Shown one piece after another: positions 1-6,907 of a stretch of DNA of 17,938 nucleotides. Source of the stretch: an uncultured Pseudomonadales bacterium (GTDB lineage: Bacteria > Pseudomonadota > Gammaproteobacteria > Pseudomonadales > Porticoccaceae); the NCBI GenBank assembly GCA_937998635.1, contig CALLDA010000208.1, positions 1-17,938 on the forward strand, read 5' to 3'. The notes under the pieces are model-generated. The model was not told the origin of the DNA. It searched no databases and was given only the letters and a program-made list of their open reading frames with translations. A program made the translations under genes and the position numbers. Position 1 is the stretch's first letter, and the number at the start of each line of letters is the position of its first letter.

Positions 1-1502
1 AATCCCAGGGTTTTACCTTTGACCATGGATATCAACACCCCGTTTTGTCGGGACATGACTTCACCCATTTTGGTGGGGCCATAATGATCAAAAATGCTGG
101 TCATAATGCCGGAGCCAGAAGTCATGGTAAGAAACTGCCCACGAAAACCAATCAGGCCTCGTGAGGGAATAAGGACTTCCAGTTTGACTCGGCCTTTGCC
201 GTCGGGCTCCATATTTTTCAGCTCGCCTTTGCGCAAGCCAATTTCTTCCATCACTGCGCCCTGGTGCTTATCTTCGACGTCGATAACCACTTGCTCAAAG
301 GGTTCGTGAATTTTGCCATCGACTTCTTTCTGAATAACTTCCGGGCGGGATACGCCGAGTTCATAACCTTCGCGACGCATGGTTTCAATGAGTACCGACA
401 GATGCAATTCACCACGACCTGAGACACGAAACTTATCGGGACTATCGCCTGGCTCAACGCGTAGGGCGACGTTATGGATGAGTTCACGTTGGAGCCTATC
501 CTTGAGATTACGAGAGGTAACGTACTTGCCGTCGAGACCAGAAAAGGGCGAATCGTTCACCATAAACATCATGCTAACTGTTGGCTCGTCCACCGATAGC
601 GGCGGCATGGCTTCGATATGATCCGGGTCACACAGGGTATCTGAAATACCCAGGGCATCGATGCCGGTAACCGTGACGATATCCCCAGCCTCAGCGAGCT
701 CAGTGTCGATACGATGCAAGCCGAGATAACTTTTAACGCTGAGCACTTTGCCTTTGCGGGTTTTCTGATCGTGGTCAACAATCACCACCTGTTGGTTGGG
801 GGCCAAACTGCCTCGGGTAATGCGACCGACGCCGATAACACCGACGTAGCTGTCGTAGTCGAGGGCAGAAATTTGCATCTGAAAGGGCCCTTCGCGATCC
901 ACATCCGGTGCCTTCACCTTGTCGGTGATCATCTGGAACAGCGGAATCATGTCATCGGCTAGCTCATCGACTTCGAGACCAGCTACACCGTTCAGCGCCG
1001 AGGCATAAATAATCGGGAAATCCAGCTGCTCGTCGGTCGCGCCCAGACGATCAAATAAATCAAAGACCTGATCAACCACCCAGTGAGGGCGCGCGCCAGG
1101 ACGATCCACTTTATTGACCACAAGGATGGGGTTTAAGCCTTGCTCAAAGGCCTTGGAGGTCACAAAGCGAGTCTGTGGCATGGGGCCATCGACGGCATCG
1201 ACCAGCAGCAGTACCGAGTCAACCATCGACAGTACCCGTTCGACTTCGCCACCAAAGTCGGCATGGCCAGGGGTATCAACAATATTGATGTGATAACCGT
1301 CCCACTCGATGGCGGTGTTTTTAGCGAGAATGGTAATGCCCCGCTCACGCTCCTGATCGTTGGAATCCATAATGCGTTCGGAATCCAGATCCTTGCGATC
1401 CAGCATGCCTGACTGTTTCAGGAGTTTATCAACCAGAGTTGTCTTTCCGTGATCAACGTGGGCAATAATCGCAATATTGCGAAGTTTTTGAATATCAGAC
1501 AT
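1..1502 (-). CDS. typA: Ribosome-associated GTPase TypA/BipA (3' end cut by window edge)
   Basis: This translational GTPase of the EF-G/LepA superfamily binds the ribosome and supports ribosome assembly and stress or cold adaptation. About 500 codons are read without a stop from ATG at 1502 to the window edge. The family is about 605 residues long, so roughly 100 C-terminal residues are missing. GTPase motifs are clear: AHVDHGKTTL at residues 14-23 (P-loop), RGITI at 54-58 (switch I), DTPGHADF at 76-83 (switch II) and NKVD at 130-133. A beta-barrel domain follows (about 205-290), then EF-G-like domains containing RGELHLSVLIE and, near the edge, IPSRGLIGFRGQFLT, which is typical of BipA. The start matches the family N-terminus (MSDIQKLRNIAIIAHVDHG), although no strong Shine-Dalgarno sequence is visible. 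It lies 113 bp downstream of thiI on the same strand. Confidence 0.97.
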   Translation of the reverse strand, partial: MSDIQKLRNIAIIAHVDHGKTTLVDKLLKQSGMLDRKDLDSERIMDSNDQERERGITILAKNTAIEWDGYHINIVDTPGHADFGGEVERVLSMVDSVLLLVDAVDGPMPQTRFVTSKAFEQGLNPILVVNKVDRPGARPHWVVDQVFDLFDRLGATDEQLDFPIIYASALNGVAGLEVDELADDMIPLFQMITDKVKAPDVDREGPFQMQISALDYDSYVGVIGVGRITRGSLAPNQQVVIVDHDQKTRKGKVLSVKSYLGLHRIDTELAEAGDIVTVTGIDALGISDTLCDPDHIEAMPPLSVDEPTVSMMFMVNDSPFSGLDGKYVTSRNLKDRLQRELIHNVALRVEPGDSPDKFRVSGRGELHLSVLIETMRREGYELGVSRPEVIQKEVDGKIHEPFEQVVIDVEDKHQGAVMEEIGLRKGELKNMEPDGKGRVKLEVLIPSRGLIGFRGQFLTMTSGSGIMTSIFDHYGPTKMGEVMSRQNGVLISMVKGKTLG

Positions 1503-1615
1503 GAGGGCGGACTGCAGCAGATTTTGGGGCGCGCAGTGTAGTGGTTTAGCTTGCAAAAGTCACTGATCGAATTAGCTATCAGCGCAGACAAAAATTATAA
1601 AGAAGTCTTTTATAT
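1503..1615 (-). promoter_or_regulatory. thiI-typA gap with candidate -10 for typA
   Basis: This 113-bp gap separates thiI from typA. Read on the minus strand it is AT-rich and contains TATAAT at 1599-1594, identical to the sigma70 -10 consensus. No good -35 lies at the usual distance. A weaker pair, GTGACT with 17-bp spacing to TACACT, lies nearer typA. No hairpin with a T-run is seen, so read-through from thiI is also possible. The promoter assignment is tentative. Confidence 0.35.
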
Positions 1616-3073
1616 TCAACTCTTAGGCGCATATAGCCCCAAGTTTTCGAAGCCTTCTTCACGAAGTAATTCCGCGTGTAATCTACTCATTACACCTTTG
1701 TCACAATAGAGCAAGTAATGCCGGGCTGGGTCCAGGCTTTTGAAGCTTTTCTGCAATGAGAAAAACGGCGCGGTGGCGACCTCTGCGGAACCTGCTTTAA
1801 GGGGTTTGCGCAGCACCTCATCGGGATGGCGGATATCGAGGATGATCATCTCCGGTTGCGGTGATGAGAAGCTTTCTACGGTCGGCAATTCAACAAGATC
1901 CGCCATCATCTCGTCGATGTTTTCTTCACGGCGATTACTGATCGCGTTTTCCAGGATATCGAAATCGAAATTTGCTTCCTCCCGCTCAATCCGCTCAGGC
2001 TTTGCCCGGGTGGTGGGCTTCACCGAGATAACACCGCAATATTCCGGCATGTTAGCGGCAAAATCTTCGGTGCCTATATTGCGAGCAATCTTGATGATGT
2101 CATTTTTATCCATGGTGATCAGGGGTCGAAGGGTCAGCACATCCGTGACTGCGTCGATCACCGCCAGGTTTGGCAAGGTCTGACTTGAGACCTGAGCCAC
2201 CGCTTCACCAGTAACCATGGCATCGACGTTCCAGGCTTTGGTGACTTCCGCTCCGGCTCGATACATCATGCGTTTGAGCACGACGCCCATTTGGGAGTTA
2301 TCGACTTTGGTAAGAATTTCGGCCACCACGTCTTCAAAAGGCACGGTGATAAATTTAACCCGGTGGGAGGAGCCGTATTTATCCCACAGATACCAGGCGA
2401 CTTCCTTCACCCCCAGCTCATGGGCACGACCACCGAGATTGAAAAAACAAAAATGCGTGCGCAGACCACGCTTCATGGTCAGATAACTCGCCACCGTGGA
2501 ATCAAAACCACCGGAGACCAGAGACATTACAGCTTCCTGGGTGCCCAGGGGGAAACCACCCAGGCCCTGGGTAGTTTTTTCCATAATAAAGAGTTGCTGG
2601 CCACGAACCTCAAGACTGATTTGTACATCTGGATCTTTCAACTTTACAGTGGCGGACTCGGCACGCTGGAATAAGCGACCGCCAATCTCGCGCTCGGCTT
2701 CAACGGACCTAAAATCATGCTTGCCGGTGCGCTTTATCCGCACACAAAAGGTGCGATGACGGATTGCCTCGCCATAAATAGGCCAAAGCAAATCGGCAAC
2801 CTGTTCAAAATCACCCAGTGGGTGCTCGCTGACTTCAGAAAAATTAGCGATGCCCGGCGTGGTCGCCAGCAAGCCTTGAACCAGCTCTATACACTCGGTA
2901 TCTTCATCCGCGACCAGCACTTCAATCTTGTCCCACTGGCTACGGACTTCGGCGCTATGGCCACGGTCTCGGATCAAACGTTGCAAATTACTTCGCAATT
3001 GCTTGATAAAGCGCTTTCGTACCGGAGGGCTTTTGATAATGATTTCGGGGAATAACTTGACGACAAAATGCAT
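1616..3073 (-). CDS. thiI: tRNA 4-thiouridine synthase / thiazole sulfurtransferase ThiI
   Basis: ThiI makes 4-thiouridine at position 8 of tRNA and, in many proteobacteria, hands sulfur to ThiS for the thiamine thiazole. From ATG at 3073 the protein has 485 residues, close to the 482 of E. coli. It starts MHFVVKLFPEI, as the family does. An N-terminal ferredoxin-like/THUMP region covers about 1-170. The PP-loop ATP-binding motif SGGFDS is at 187-192. A C-terminal rhodanese domain covers about 405-485. Cys346 (PEYCGVIS) and Cys457 (LLYCDKGVMS) match the E. coli pair Cys344/Cys456 used for persulfide transfer, so the bifunctional form is expected. An in-frame TTG at 3118 would add 15 residues. 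It overlaps a candidate TATAAT and the extra residues do not match the family, so 3073 is preferred. Confidence 0.95.
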   Translation of the reverse strand: MHFVVKLFPEIIIKSPPVRKRFIKQLRSNLQRLIRDRGHSAEVRSQWDKIEVLVADEDTECIELVQGLLATTPGIANFSEVSEHPLGDFEQVADLLWPIYGEAIRHRTFCVRIKRTGKHDFRSVEAEREIGGRLFQRAESATVKLKDPDVQISLEVRGQQLFIMEKTTQGLGGFPLGTQEAVMSLVSGGFDSTVASYLTMKRGLRTHFCFFNLGGRAHELGVKEVAWYLWDKYGSSHRVKFITVPFEDVVAEILTKVDNSQMGVVLKRMMYRAGAEVTKAWNVDAMVTGEAVAQVSSQTLPNLAVIDAVTDVLTLRPLITMDKNDIIKIARNIGTEDFAANMPEYCGVISVKPTTRAKPERIEREEANFDFDILENAISNRREENIDEMMADLVELPTVESFSSPQPEMIILDIRHPDEVLRKPLKAGSAEVATAPFFSLQKSFKSLDPARHYLLYCDKGVMSRLHAELLREEGFENLGLYAPKS

Positions 3074-3107
3074 AGCGAACCGGTGCACAGGAAAGGAAGA
3101 GGCGGGA

Positions 3108-3113
3108 TTATAA
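3108..3113 (-). promoter_or_regulatory. Candidate -10 box for thiI
   Basis: TATAAT is read on the minus strand 35 bp upstream of the chosen thiI ATG. It is a perfect -10 hexamer. The best -35-like match (TTTCCA) is poor and spaced too far at 19 bp. A start point near 3101 would give a leader of about 28 nt. Confidence 0.4.
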
Positions 3114-3176
3114 AGCAAGCTACGACGGGACTGGAAAGCTGTCGCAGATTAAAGCCAACCCGCCTGATCAAGCGGG

Positions 3177-3205
3177 CTGACGACCACGTAAAGATGGCGT
3201 AGAAT
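3177..3205 (+). promoter_or_regulatory. Candidate sigma70 promoter (glnAp1-like) for glnA
   Basis: CTGACG (3177-3182), a 17-bp spacer, then TAGAAT (3200-3205) match the sigma70 boxes at 4/6 and 5/6 positions. The predicted start is near 3212, just before the paired NtrC-like boxes. NtrC bound there would sit at about +27 and +57 and could block this promoter, much as NtrC represses glnAp1 in E. coli. The boxes are seen in sequence; the function is inferred. Confidence 0.45.
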
Positions 3206-3231
3206 ACGCGGCGATCAAACCGGCTCTGATT

Positions 3232-3246
3232 GCTCTGTTATGGTGC
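3232..3246 (+). promoter_or_regulatory. NtrC-like enhancer site 1 of glnA (centre about -139)
   Basis: GCTCTGTTATGGTGC matches the NtrC-box-like sequence upstream of glnL (GCACTAATTTGGTGC) at 11 of 15 positions, including the strong TGGTGC half. Its centre (3239) lies about 139 bp before the predicted sigma54 start at 3378. The E. coli glnAp2 enhancers are known at about -108 and -140. Confidence 0.65.
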
Positions 3247-3261
3247 GCGCCAATATTTTGC

Positions 3262-3276
3262 GCACCATAACAGAGC
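3262..3276 (-). promoter_or_regulatory. NtrC-like enhancer site 2 of glnA (centre about -109)
   Basis: This is the exact reverse complement of the box at 3232-3246. Its centre, 3269, lies 30 bp (about three helical turns) from the first and about 109 bp before the predicted sigma54 start. Pairing and spacing fit cooperative binding of NtrC dimers. Confidence 0.65.
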
Positions 3277-3351
3277 AATCGTTTGATCAGATTTTTGTTG
3301 AATACTGCCTCGACAGGACCCAGGTTCCGATTTTAGTCAATAATCGGGCCG

Positions 3352-3367
3352 TGGCACAGGTTTTGCT
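3352..3367 (+). promoter_or_regulatory. Sigma54 promoter of glnA
   Basis: TGGCACAGGTTTTGCT matches the sigma54 consensus TGGCAC-N5-TTGCW at every fixed position, with the obligatory GG-N10-GC spacing (GG 3353-3354, GC 3365-3366). The predicted start is near 3378, giving a leader of about 125 nt to the glnA ATG. Together with the upstream NtrC-like sites it forms a complete nitrogen-limitation promoter. Confidence 0.9.
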
Positions 3368-3502
3368 ATATTCAAAGCAGCAGGTCAGCAAATCAGTTTT
3401 GCGGCGTTTGAGACCTGGGCGTTTCTCACAGAACCGATTTAAACCCACCGCCCAATGGGCGACGATAAAAACTTACTTGATCAACCTCAACCTGGAGGAA
3501 AT

Positions 3503-4909
3503 ATGTCTGAACTAACACTGAATCTCATCAAAGAAAGCGAAGCCGGTTGGGTCGATTTACGGTTTACCGATACCAAAGGTAAAGAACAACACGTATCGAT
3601 CCCCTCAAAAGAAGTCGACGAAGGTTTCTTTGAAGAAGGCAAAATGTTTGATGGTTCTTCCATCGAAGGCTGGAAGGGCATTAACGAATCGGACATGATT
3701 CTGATGCCAGACGATCAAACATCCGTGCTCGATCCCTTTACTGATGAGCCCACAGTTATCCTCCGCTGCGGTATCGTCGAGCCAACCACCATGCAGGGCT
3801 ACAACCGTGACCCCCGTTCTATTGGCGAACGCGCTCAGGCCTACATGAAGTCTACTGGCATTGCCGATAACGTTCTGTTTGGGCCAGAGCCCGAATTCTT
3901 CGTCTTTGACGACGTCAAATGGGGTGCCAATATGAGCGGCGCTTTCTACAAAGTCGCCTCTGAAGAAGCCTCATGGGCAACGGAACATGACTTCGCGGAC
4001 GGTAACATGGGTCACCGTCCCGGTGTAAAAGGCGGTTACTTCCCGGTACCACCGGTTGACTCCCTCCACGACCTACGCGCCGCCATGTGTGGGGCAATGA
4101 CCCAAATGGGCCTTGATGTGGAAGTCCACCACCACGAAGTGGGCACCGCTGGGCAATGCGAAATTGGCGTTGGCCCCAACAGCCTGACTCAAAAAGCTGA
4201 TGAAATTCAAATCTTTAAGTATTGCGTACATAATGTCGCGCACGCCTACGGCAAAACCGCGACGTTTATGCCCAAACCACTGGTCGGCGACAATGGCTCT
4301 GGTATGCACGTACACCAGTCCTTGTCGAAAGACGGGCAAAATATCTTCAGCGGTGACATTTATGCCGGTATGTCAGAAACTGCCTTGTTCTATATTGGCG
4401 GCATCATTAAGCATTCCCGCGCCATCAATGCCTTTGCCAATGCCTCAACAAATTCCTACAAACGTCTGGTGCCGGGTTTTGAAGCTCCGGTTATGCTGGC
4501 TTATTCGGCACGTAACCGTTCAGCGTCGATCCGTATACCCTTTGTACCTAACCCCAAAGCGCGCCGCATTGAAGTCCGTTATCCAGACCCCACCGCTAAC
4601 CCTTACCTGGCCTTCACCGCCATGTTGATGGCTGGCCTGGACGGCATTCAAAACAAAATCCACCCCGGTGATGCAGCCGATAAAGATCTGTACGATTTGC
4701 CCGCTGAAGAAGGTAAAGCCATTCCTACCGTGGCTTCATCCCTGGAACAAGCCCTGGATGCCCTGGATAATGATCGTGCATTCCTGACCGCTGGCGGCGT
4801 TATGGACGATGACGTTATCGATGCCTATATCGAACTGAAAGCAGAAGAAGTTGAAAAACTCAACATGACCACCCACCCGGTAGAGTTTGATATGTACTAC
4901 AGCGTCTAA
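3503..4909 (+). CDS. glnA: Glutamine synthetase, type I (adenylylated form)
   Basis: GlnA condenses glutamate and ammonium to glutamine with ATP and is the main assimilation enzyme under nitrogen limitation. From ATG at 3503 it has 468 residues (469 in E. coli). The start is fixed by GGAGG at 3494-3498 and by the family N-terminus (MSELTLNLIKE). An upstream in-frame ATG at 3455 would add 16 unrelated residues. Signatures include DGSSIEGW near the N-terminus, FGPEPEFFVFD, the GSGMHVHQS stretch of the ATP/glutamate site, and NPYLAF. The loop DLYDLPAEE carries Tyr397, the site adenylylated by GlnE in GSI-beta enzymes, so post-translational control is expected. It is transcribed alone, with a strong terminator directly downstream. 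Confidence 0.98.
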   Translation: MSELTLNLIKESEAGWVDLRFTDTKGKEQHVSIPSKEVDEGFFEEGKMFDGSSIEGWKGINESDMILMPDDQTSVLDPFTDEPTVILRCGIVEPTTMQGYNRDPRSIGERAQAYMKSTGIADNVLFGPEPEFFVFDDVKWGANMSGAFYKVASEEASWATEHDFADGNMGHRPGVKGGYFPVPPVDSLHDLRAAMCGAMTQMGLDVEVHHHEVGTAGQCEIGVGPNSLTQKADEIQIFKYCVHNVAHAYGKTATFMPKPLVGDNGSGMHVHQSLSKDGQNIFSGDIYAGMSETALFYIGGIIKHSRAINAFANASTNSYKRLVPGFEAPVMLAYSARNRSASIRIPFVPNPKARRIEVRYPDPTANPYLAFTAMLMAGLDGIQNKIHPGDAADKDLYDLPAEEGKAIPTVASSLEQALDALDNDRAFLTAGGVMDDDVIDAYIELKAEEVEKLNMTTHPVEFDMYYSV

Positions 4910-4941
4910 AACGTCCGAGCGGATTCGCTCACAAAGCGGTA

Positions 4942-4987
4942 AAAAAGCCCATCATTCACCTTGTACAAGGTGAATGATGGGCTTTTT
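4942..4987 (+). terminator. Intrinsic terminator after glnA
   Basis: A 16-bp perfect stem (4947-4962 with 4967-4982) closes a GTAC loop and is followed by TTTTT. A matching A-run precedes it, so it could also work on the minus strand. It starts about 35 bp after the glnA stop and separates glnA from the next gene. Confidence 0.93.
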
Positions 4988-5043
4988 CTTTGGTCTAAGG
5001 GAGGGTAATCTTGCACTACTAGCCATCAAGGATGGGACACCTT

Positions 5044-5625
5044 ATGAATAAGACCCGATTATTTGCACTCGCTTGCTTCATGTCTGTTGTACCACTGACT
5101 TATATCGCTAAAGTCAGTGCTGGCGCGGTTTTCAAAACTGTTGATGAACAGGGTAATGTCACTTTCACAGATAATCCGCCTGCGGGCAGTGAGTCAAGAG
5201 AGATAAAAATCCGGCCCATTAACACTCAGGTATCAACTGCCCCAGCACCTCCAGCAGACGCGGACACTGCACCTACGGGCGAAACAGCTGAGAAAAAACC
5301 AGAGGAGGAAGTAAAGGAAGTTCGCTATTCAGCGAGTTTTATCACTCAACCCCTGGACCAATCGACTGTCCCACCGGGGCAGACCGAAGTAGTCGTACAG
5401 ATCGGTCTCAAGCCACCCTTACAGGAAGGGCACGTCGTCAAGCTCCTCCACAATGGGGAAGTCGGTTCGCCAACTACCAGCACACGCTTCACCCTGACCA
5501 ACCTAATTAGAGGCGAGCACCAGATTCGCGCACAAATCTTCGGCGCAGATGGCAACAGGAAGGCGGAAACTCAAACCATTACTTTTTACGTCAAGCGCTA
5601 CCACCCTAAAAAGTCTAAGAACTAG
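5044..5625 (+). CDS. Exported DUF4124-domain protein
   Basis: This is a predicted exported or periplasmic protein of 193 residues with no assigned reaction. The N-terminus MNKTRLFALACFMSVVPLTY is a typical signal peptide, with likely cleavage after VSA near residue 26. The stretch VFKTVDEQGNVTFTDNPP directly after it is the DUF4124 signature: a short aromatic- and Asp-rich motif found at mature N-termini of many gammaproteobacterial envelope proteins. A Pro/Ala/Glu-rich linker follows. The C-terminal 85 residues look like a beta-sandwich (alternating strands such as EVVVQIGLKP and TITFYVKRYHPKK), perhaps immunoglobulin-like. An ATG at 5032 would add four residues, and the Shine-Dalgarno does not decide clearly between them. 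It lies between glnA and glnL, outside the glnA transcript because of the terminator. The domain is recognised with good confidence; the role is unknown. Confidence 0.85.
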   Translation: MNKTRLFALACFMSVVPLTYIAKVSAGAVFKTVDEQGNVTFTDNPPAGSESREIKIRPINTQVSTAPAPPADADTAPTGETAEKKPEEEVKEVRYSASFITQPLDQSTVPPGQTEVVVQIGLKPPLQEGHVVKLLHNGEVGSPTTSTRFTLTNLIRGEHQIRAQIFGADGNRKAETQTITFYVKRYHPKKSKN

Positions 5626-5648
5626 GCCTGGCTCCCAAGCTCCCCCTC

Positions 5649-5669
5649 TGCGCACTAATTTGGTGCGCA
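5649..5669 (+). promoter_or_regulatory. NtrC box upstream of glnL-ntrC
   Basis: The core GCACTAATTTGGTGC is nearly the E. coli NtrC site, and flanking bases extend it to a TGCGC-N11-GCGCA dyad. The centre (5659) is about 104 bp before the predicted sigma54 start at 5763, a usual enhancer distance. It implies that NtrC controls its own operon. Confidence 0.75.
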
Positions 5670-5709
5670 TCGTATCTTATTGCCTCATAATGCCCGCTCC
5701 GGAAACTGT

Positions 5710-5737
5710 TTGACTGCGCAATCGCTCTAGCTATTTT
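5710..5737 (+). promoter_or_regulatory. Possible sigma70 promoter of glnL-ntrC
   Basis: TTGACT (5710-5715), a 16-bp spacer and TATTTT (5732-5737) give a moderate sigma70 match. It would supply basal expression and overlaps the start of the sigma54 promoter. The -10 match is only 4/6. Confidence 0.3.
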
Positions 5738-5752
5738 GGCCTAATAATTGCA
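5737..5752 (+). promoter_or_regulatory. Candidate sigma54 promoter of glnL-ntrC
   Basis: TGGCCTAATAATTGCA keeps TGGC, TTGCA and the exact GG-N10-GC spacing (GG 5738-5739, GC 5750-5751) but departs from TGGCAC at two positions. The predicted start is near 5763, 35 nt before the glnL ATG. The NtrC box at the right distance upstream strengthens the call. Confidence 0.65.
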
Positions 5753-5797
5753 GCTCAATGATGAACTCGTCGTTAGCAGGCCCCACCGACTACCCCA

Positions 5798-6907
5798 ATG
5801 AACTATGAAAATACCCACCAGTTGGTGCTCGACAATCTCAATACCGTCGTTCTGTTATTAGACACCAATCTGGAAATCACCTACCTCAATCCGGCGGCAG
5901 AAAATTTGCTGGCAGCCAGCACTCAGCGGCTTTTAGGCCTCAATGCTGCTTATCTTTTTGTAGATTCAGAGCCTAAAAAGCGCAGCCTGGAAGAATCTCA
6001 GAAAAACAATCGCCCGTTTACAGAGCGTAAAGCTAAGCTGCTGCTACCTGATCAGACGAAAATCACCGTCGATTACTCCGTAACACCCTTAAATATTAAC
6101 CCTGAAGCCAGCTTGTTAGTGGAAATACAGGCCATGGACAGGACCTTACGGATAGATAAGGAAGAAGCCCTGATCTCCGCCCACGACACCTCTCGTAATC
6201 TGGTTCGCGGTCTGGCTCACGAAATCAAAAACCCCCTGGGCGGCATTCGCGGCGCCTCTCAACTGCTAGCTCAGGAACTGGACCGTAGCGAACTGGTGGA
6301 ATACACCGATGTCATCATTGCCGAGACTGAGCGACTAAGGAAACTGGTCGATCGGCTATTGGGTCCGACCGTAGTGGGCAAGTATACGGCCCTCAATATT
6401 CACGAGATCACCGAACACGTCGCCAAACTGCTAATGGCCGAAACCAATCGGCAATTACTTATCCGCAAAGATTACGACCCCAGCATTCCTGACCTACTGG
6501 GCAACCGAGAACAACTCATTCAGGCCGTGCTCAATCTAGGTCGCAACGCCATGCAGGCCCTGGAGAGCGCAGATTTAATCGGCAAAGGAGGCGAAATCGT
6601 TTTTCGCACCAGGATTATCAACCACTTCACTATCGGGAAATATCAGCACCGCATCATATGCCGCCTGGACATTATTGATAACGGCCCGGGGATTCCCAGT
6701 GAACTGGCTGAGCGTATTTTCTACCCCATGATCAGCGGTCGCGCCGCAGGGAGTGGTCTGGGGCTACCCATCGCCCAGTCCGCTATCAATCAACACCAGG
6801 GCCTTATTGAATGTGAAAGCCAGCCGGGTGAAACACGATTCTCTGTGTTTTTACCCCTGGAGCTTTCAAACACGGAACATAAACCTAACAAGGAATTCGC
6901 AGTATGA
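5798..6907 (+). CDS. glnL: Nitrogen regulation sensor kinase NtrB (GlnL)
   Basis: This cytosolic histidine kinase/phosphatase of the Ntr system is controlled by PII and phosphorylates NtrC when glutamine is low. It has 369 residues and no membrane segment. A PAS domain covers about 5-115 (LLLDTNLEITYLNPAAE). The HisKA motif AHEIKNPLGG carries the phospho-accepting His141. The ATPase domain shows an N box around NLGRNAMQA (247-254), DNGPGIP at 294-300 (G1) and GSGLGLPIA at 318-326 (G2). The ATG at 5798 gives the family N-terminus (a short lead, then LVLDNLNTVVLLLD), though no good Shine-Dalgarno is visible. Its stop overlaps the ntrC start by four bases (ATGA), so the pair is translationally coupled. 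It appears to be driven by the sigma54/NtrC promoter upstream, which would make the system self-amplifying. Confidence 0.97.
   Translation: MNYENTHQLVLDNLNTVVLLLDTNLEITYLNPAAENLLAASTQRLLGLNAAYLFVDSEPKKRSLEESQKNNRPFTERKAKLLLPDQTKITVDYSVTPLNINPEASLLVEIQAMDRTLRIDKEEALISAHDTSRNLVRGLAHEIKNPLGGIRGASQLLAQELDRSELVEYTDVIIAETERLRKLVDRLLGPTVVGKYTALNIHEITEHVAKLLMAETNRQLLIRKDYDPSIPDLLGNREQLIQAVLNLGRNAMQALESADLIGKGGEIVFRTRIINHFTIGKYQHRIICRLDIIDNGPGIPSELAERIFYPMISGRAAGSGLGLPIAQSAINQHQGLIECESQPGETRFSVFLPLELSNTEHKPNKEFAV

Larger units (their letters stand above)
3228..3280. repeat. Perfect 21-bp inverted repeat upstream of glnA
   Basis: The left arm 3228-3248 and right arm 3260-3280 are perfect reverse complements separated by 11 bp. 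A further 8-bp arm pair (GATCAAAC 3213-3220, GTTTGATC 3281-3288) extends it, with a 7-bp bulge on the left side. It contains two inverted NtrC-like boxes, which probably explain the symmetry. It lies between divergent thiI and glnA, so it is not an intrinsic terminator for either gene. Confidence 0.95.

Noticed and set aside
94..1412. Open frames on the plus strand across the left edge (for example 94-309, 379-621, 714-962, 1140-1412)
   Set aside because: They lie antisense to typA, whose uninterrupted frame and GTPase motifs fill the region; their products resemble nothing and lack start signals.
1740..3055. Plus-strand open frames within thiI (1740-2183, 2291-2674, 2717-3055)
   Set aside because: They are antisense shadows of a well-supported thiI gene, with skewed composition and no ribosome sites.
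3228..3280. The 21-bp inverted repeat as an intrinsic terminator or as ends of a mobile element
   Set aside because: Both neighbouring genes point away from it, so no transcript ends there. There is no transposase or target duplication, and NtrC-like boxes explain the symmetry better.
3240..3515. 91-codon plus-strand frame starting inside the glnA upstream palindrome
   Set aside because: It spans the sigma54 promoter and the glnA leader and overlaps the glnA start in another frame; its product shows no recognisable motif.
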